Below, in pieces: positions 42,962 through 44,317 of a DNA stretch of 44,317 bases (its first letter is position 1; the number at the start of each line of letters is the position of its first letter). This DNA is from Bacteroidaceae bacterium (GTDB lineage Bacteria > Bacteroidota > Bacteroidia > Bacteroidales > Bacteroidaceae). The position numbers and the translations under genes were made by a program. The stretch is taken from the NCBI GenBank assembly GCA_016302965.1, contig JAEDMP010000012.1:1-44317 (forward strand), in the 5' to 3' direction. The notes below the pieces were generated by a model that was given only the letters and a program-made list of their open reading frames with translations, was not told where the DNA came from and searched no databases.

Positions 42962-43781
42962 CTGATTCTATTGTATTGTCATCACTTTTAGTTGGTAAGT
43001 TGCCCTTCAGTGAGATTTTTCTGTTTTCAACATCCAGCGTGGCAATCTCAACCTCCAGTACATCACCAACTGATAGGTATTTTTTTAATTTGTCTGCTTT
43101 GGTCAGGCCCAATTCTGATCTATGCAGAAGTGCTTCAACACCTGGTTCCAGTTCAAAGAACGCCCCATAGCCAAGCAGATTAATGATTTTACGACTCAGC
43201 TTTTGGCCAATATGATACCGCTCTTCAACATGTTCCCATGGATCCTCCATGCAGTCCTTCAAGGATAATGCTATACGCTGACGCTCTTTGTCTATAGAAA
43301 GTATTTGGACTTCTATCATTTGGCCTACTGATACAATATCTTTCGGCTCAACATGTTTTTGTATGGTCAAATCATTTCTGTGAACCAATCCAGATAGGCC
43401 AGCACCAAACTCCACAAAGACACCATAGCTTGCTATGTTTTTTACCTTCACATTGACACGCTGTCCAATTTTGTAGTCTTCTTCTATGGTTTGCCAGGGG
43501 TCTCCTTTTATTCTTTTAATGCTGAGCATGATGCCATGTTCTTCAGACATCTTTATCACTACGGCTTCTATTTCCGTGCCAATCTTAAGGCATTTCTGTT
43601 TTGTGTCGAACGATATTTCAGACAATGGCAGGATACATGACAGGTTTGCAACCTTAACAAACGAGAATTCTTTGAAATTGCAAGCAACCACACCTTTTAC
43701 GATTTGCCCGACGTGCAACTCCACCATCTTCTCATAAAGATTGGTATCTTCTACAAGTTTATCCAAATCAAATATTACCAT
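42954..43781 (-). CDS. triple S1 RNA-binding domain protein
   Basis: A 275-residue protein made of three S1 OB folds at about 20-92, 105-172 and 186-262. The second and third are the clearest (IGQRVNVKVKNIASYGVFVE ... LSGLVHRNDL; IGQKLSRKIINLLGYGAFFE ... EALLHRSEL). It is much shorter than ribosomal protein S1 and lacks its ribosome-docking repeats, so it is unlikely to be the housekeeping copy. It would bind RNA or single-stranded nucleic acid. Its stop overlaps the start of the giant helicase gene by 8 bases, indicating translational coupling and joint function. Confidence 0.88.
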   Translation of the reverse strand: MVIFDLDKLVEDTNLYEKMVELHVGQIVKGVVACNFKEFSFVKVANLSCILPLSEISFDTKQKCLKIGTEIEAVVIKMSEEHGIMLSIKRIKGDPWQTIEEDYKIGQRVNVKVKNIASYGVFVEFGAGLSGLVHRNDLTIQKHVEPKDIVSVGQMIEVQILSIDKERQRIALSLKDCMEDPWEHVEERYHIGQKLSRKIINLLGYGAFFELEPGVEALLHRSELGLTKADKLKKYLSVGDVLEVEIATLDVENRKISLKGNLPTKSDDNTIESDE

Positions 43782-43815
43782 AAGACTTATAATTCTTATT
43801 TATTTTCATTGTCCA

Positions 43816-44069
43816 TTATATGCTCGTCCACACCATCGTCACGCTAACTCTTAAAATCTCTGGAATTGGAGTTGTTCGTACAAGATCGTTAATTTCACAT
43901 TTCAGGCAACGTGAAATCTCAATCAGGTTTTCAAGGCTAGGCTGGGTGGTATTTGAACCCACTTGGAAATTGTGGCAGGATCTTTGCCTAATCTCTCTGC
44001 AAGATCCTTGTTGCTCATCATCCGCTCTGCAAGCATCACCTTTATGCGATTTCGTGGTTTATTCTCCAT
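43816..44069 (-). pseudogene. XRE-family HTH regulator, frameshifted
   Basis: The ATG at 44067-44069 begins MENKPRNRIKVMLAERMMSN and continues with KDLAERLGKDPATISKW, a Cro/C1-type HTH. In-frame translation stops soon after (LALKT then TGA). Dropping into the next frame near 43961-43965 (TGGGTTC) restores the family pattern: SNTTQPSLENLIEISRCLKC, then EINDLVRTTPIPEILRVSV to a stop at 43816-43818. One lost base explains it. The intact ancestor had about 85 residues. It is the first gene of the island operon, 34 bases before the S1 gene, and presumably was its autoregulator. No recognised slippery site is present, so programmed frameshifting is less likely than mutation or a sequence error. Confidence 0.75.
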
Positions 44070-44099
44070 AAGTTTTACCTTAATATATATAGTTTGCGG

Positions 44100-44107
44100 C
44101 AAAGTTA
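44100..44107 (-). promoter_or_regulatory. island operon promoter (-7 TAACTTTG)
   Basis: TAACTTTG on the minus strand, 30 bases before the HTH ATG. A TTG about 18 bases upstream (near 44126-44128) could serve as the -33 element. Confidence 0.6.
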
Positions 44108-44143
44108 GTGATTTTTTTGCTAATTCAACACGATTATCACAAA

Positions 44144-44178
44144 AAAATCGCTATTATTATTAAAATAATGGCGATTTT
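44144..44178. promoter_or_regulatory. palindromic operator-like site upstream of the island operon
   Basis: AAAATCGCTATTATT (44144-44158) and AATAATGGCGATTTT (44164-44178) form a dyad with one mismatch and a 5-base spacer, 37-71 bases upstream of the -7 element. A further half-site AAATCGCCATT lies at about 44238-44248. The adjacent HTH regulator is the natural candidate to bind it. Confidence 0.65.
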
Positions 44179-44317
44179 GTCAATTATGAGAACTGCTGGT
44201 TTTAGCAAGTTTAAAAACATAGAAATTTCAAATAGTTAAATCGCCATTCCGGAATTATTATTTGTTGTGGATAGATACTTGTCTTACATATCAGAGAATA
44301 TGGATGGATTCCAAAAG
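44179..44317. other. right edge, no supported gene
   Basis: AT-rich sequence. An ATG at 44300 opens a frame that runs off the window after six codons, too little to call. A 17-codon frame at 44187-44240 has no support. Confidence 0.4.

Noticed and set aside
43900..44317. Second copy of the tRNA-His 3' end as an att site
   Set aside because: No stretch resembling the tRNA 3' end (TTCGAGTCCCACCGGGCACC) was found here. The island's far boundary must lie outside the window if it exists.

Overview
The window looks like a chromosome segment of a Prevotella/Segatella-type Bacteroidota. The evidence is the repeated TAnnTTTG-type -7 promoter elements (mostly TATCTTTG or TACTTTTG), several families largely restricted to Bacteroidota (DUF4348, DUF4827, DUF4837, DUF4922, DUF4248, VirE-N-like) and a gene order typical of the group (rlmN-DUF4837-pdxA-flippase-sigma54 activator-lptE-TPR-secG). 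Most of the window is GC-rich core chromosome. The last third is visibly AT-rich and looks acquired.

Layout. 1-1944 holds no intact gene. It contains decayed accessory DNA: a VirE-N-like remnant, a DUF4248 remnant, an array of palindromic 24-bp repeats, and a truncated group IIC-type intron lying directly behind the ilvE terminator. 1945-10233 carries ilvE, a duplicated-barrel outer membrane protein, a glycosidase relic, ridA, a PhnP-like hydrolase, murB, a DUF4348 lipoprotein, pheS and trmD. 10262-18053 carries a patatin, aminopeptidase P, a C1 peptidase, a DUF4827 lipoprotein, a GlmM-type mutase, an NrnA-like DHH phosphoesterase and a FabK/nitronate monooxygenase flavoprotein. 18199-23285 is an AmpG-like permease translationally coupled to a 1274-residue GT2/DUF4922/SpoIID fusion. 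23496-30710 is the rlmN-to-secG gene run, in which a sigma-54 activator is fused in frame to the LptE lipoprotein.

From the tRNA-His gene (30906-30980) onward, composition drops and an island begins, all on the minus strand. It contains a frameshifted XRE regulator with a palindromic operator-like site, a triple-S1 protein, a 2703-residue protein combining a cold-shock domain, a DEDD exonuclease, a RecQ-type helicase and a UvrD-type helicase, a second SF1 helicase with a long coiled coil, and an AlbA_2/ATPase regulator. The S1, giant and coiled-coil helicase genes are packed with an 8-base overlap and an 11-base gap, so they are almost certainly one operon. This is the best candidate for an undescribed system, plausibly nucleic-acid surveillance or anti-phage defence. 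That function is inferred from domains and position only.
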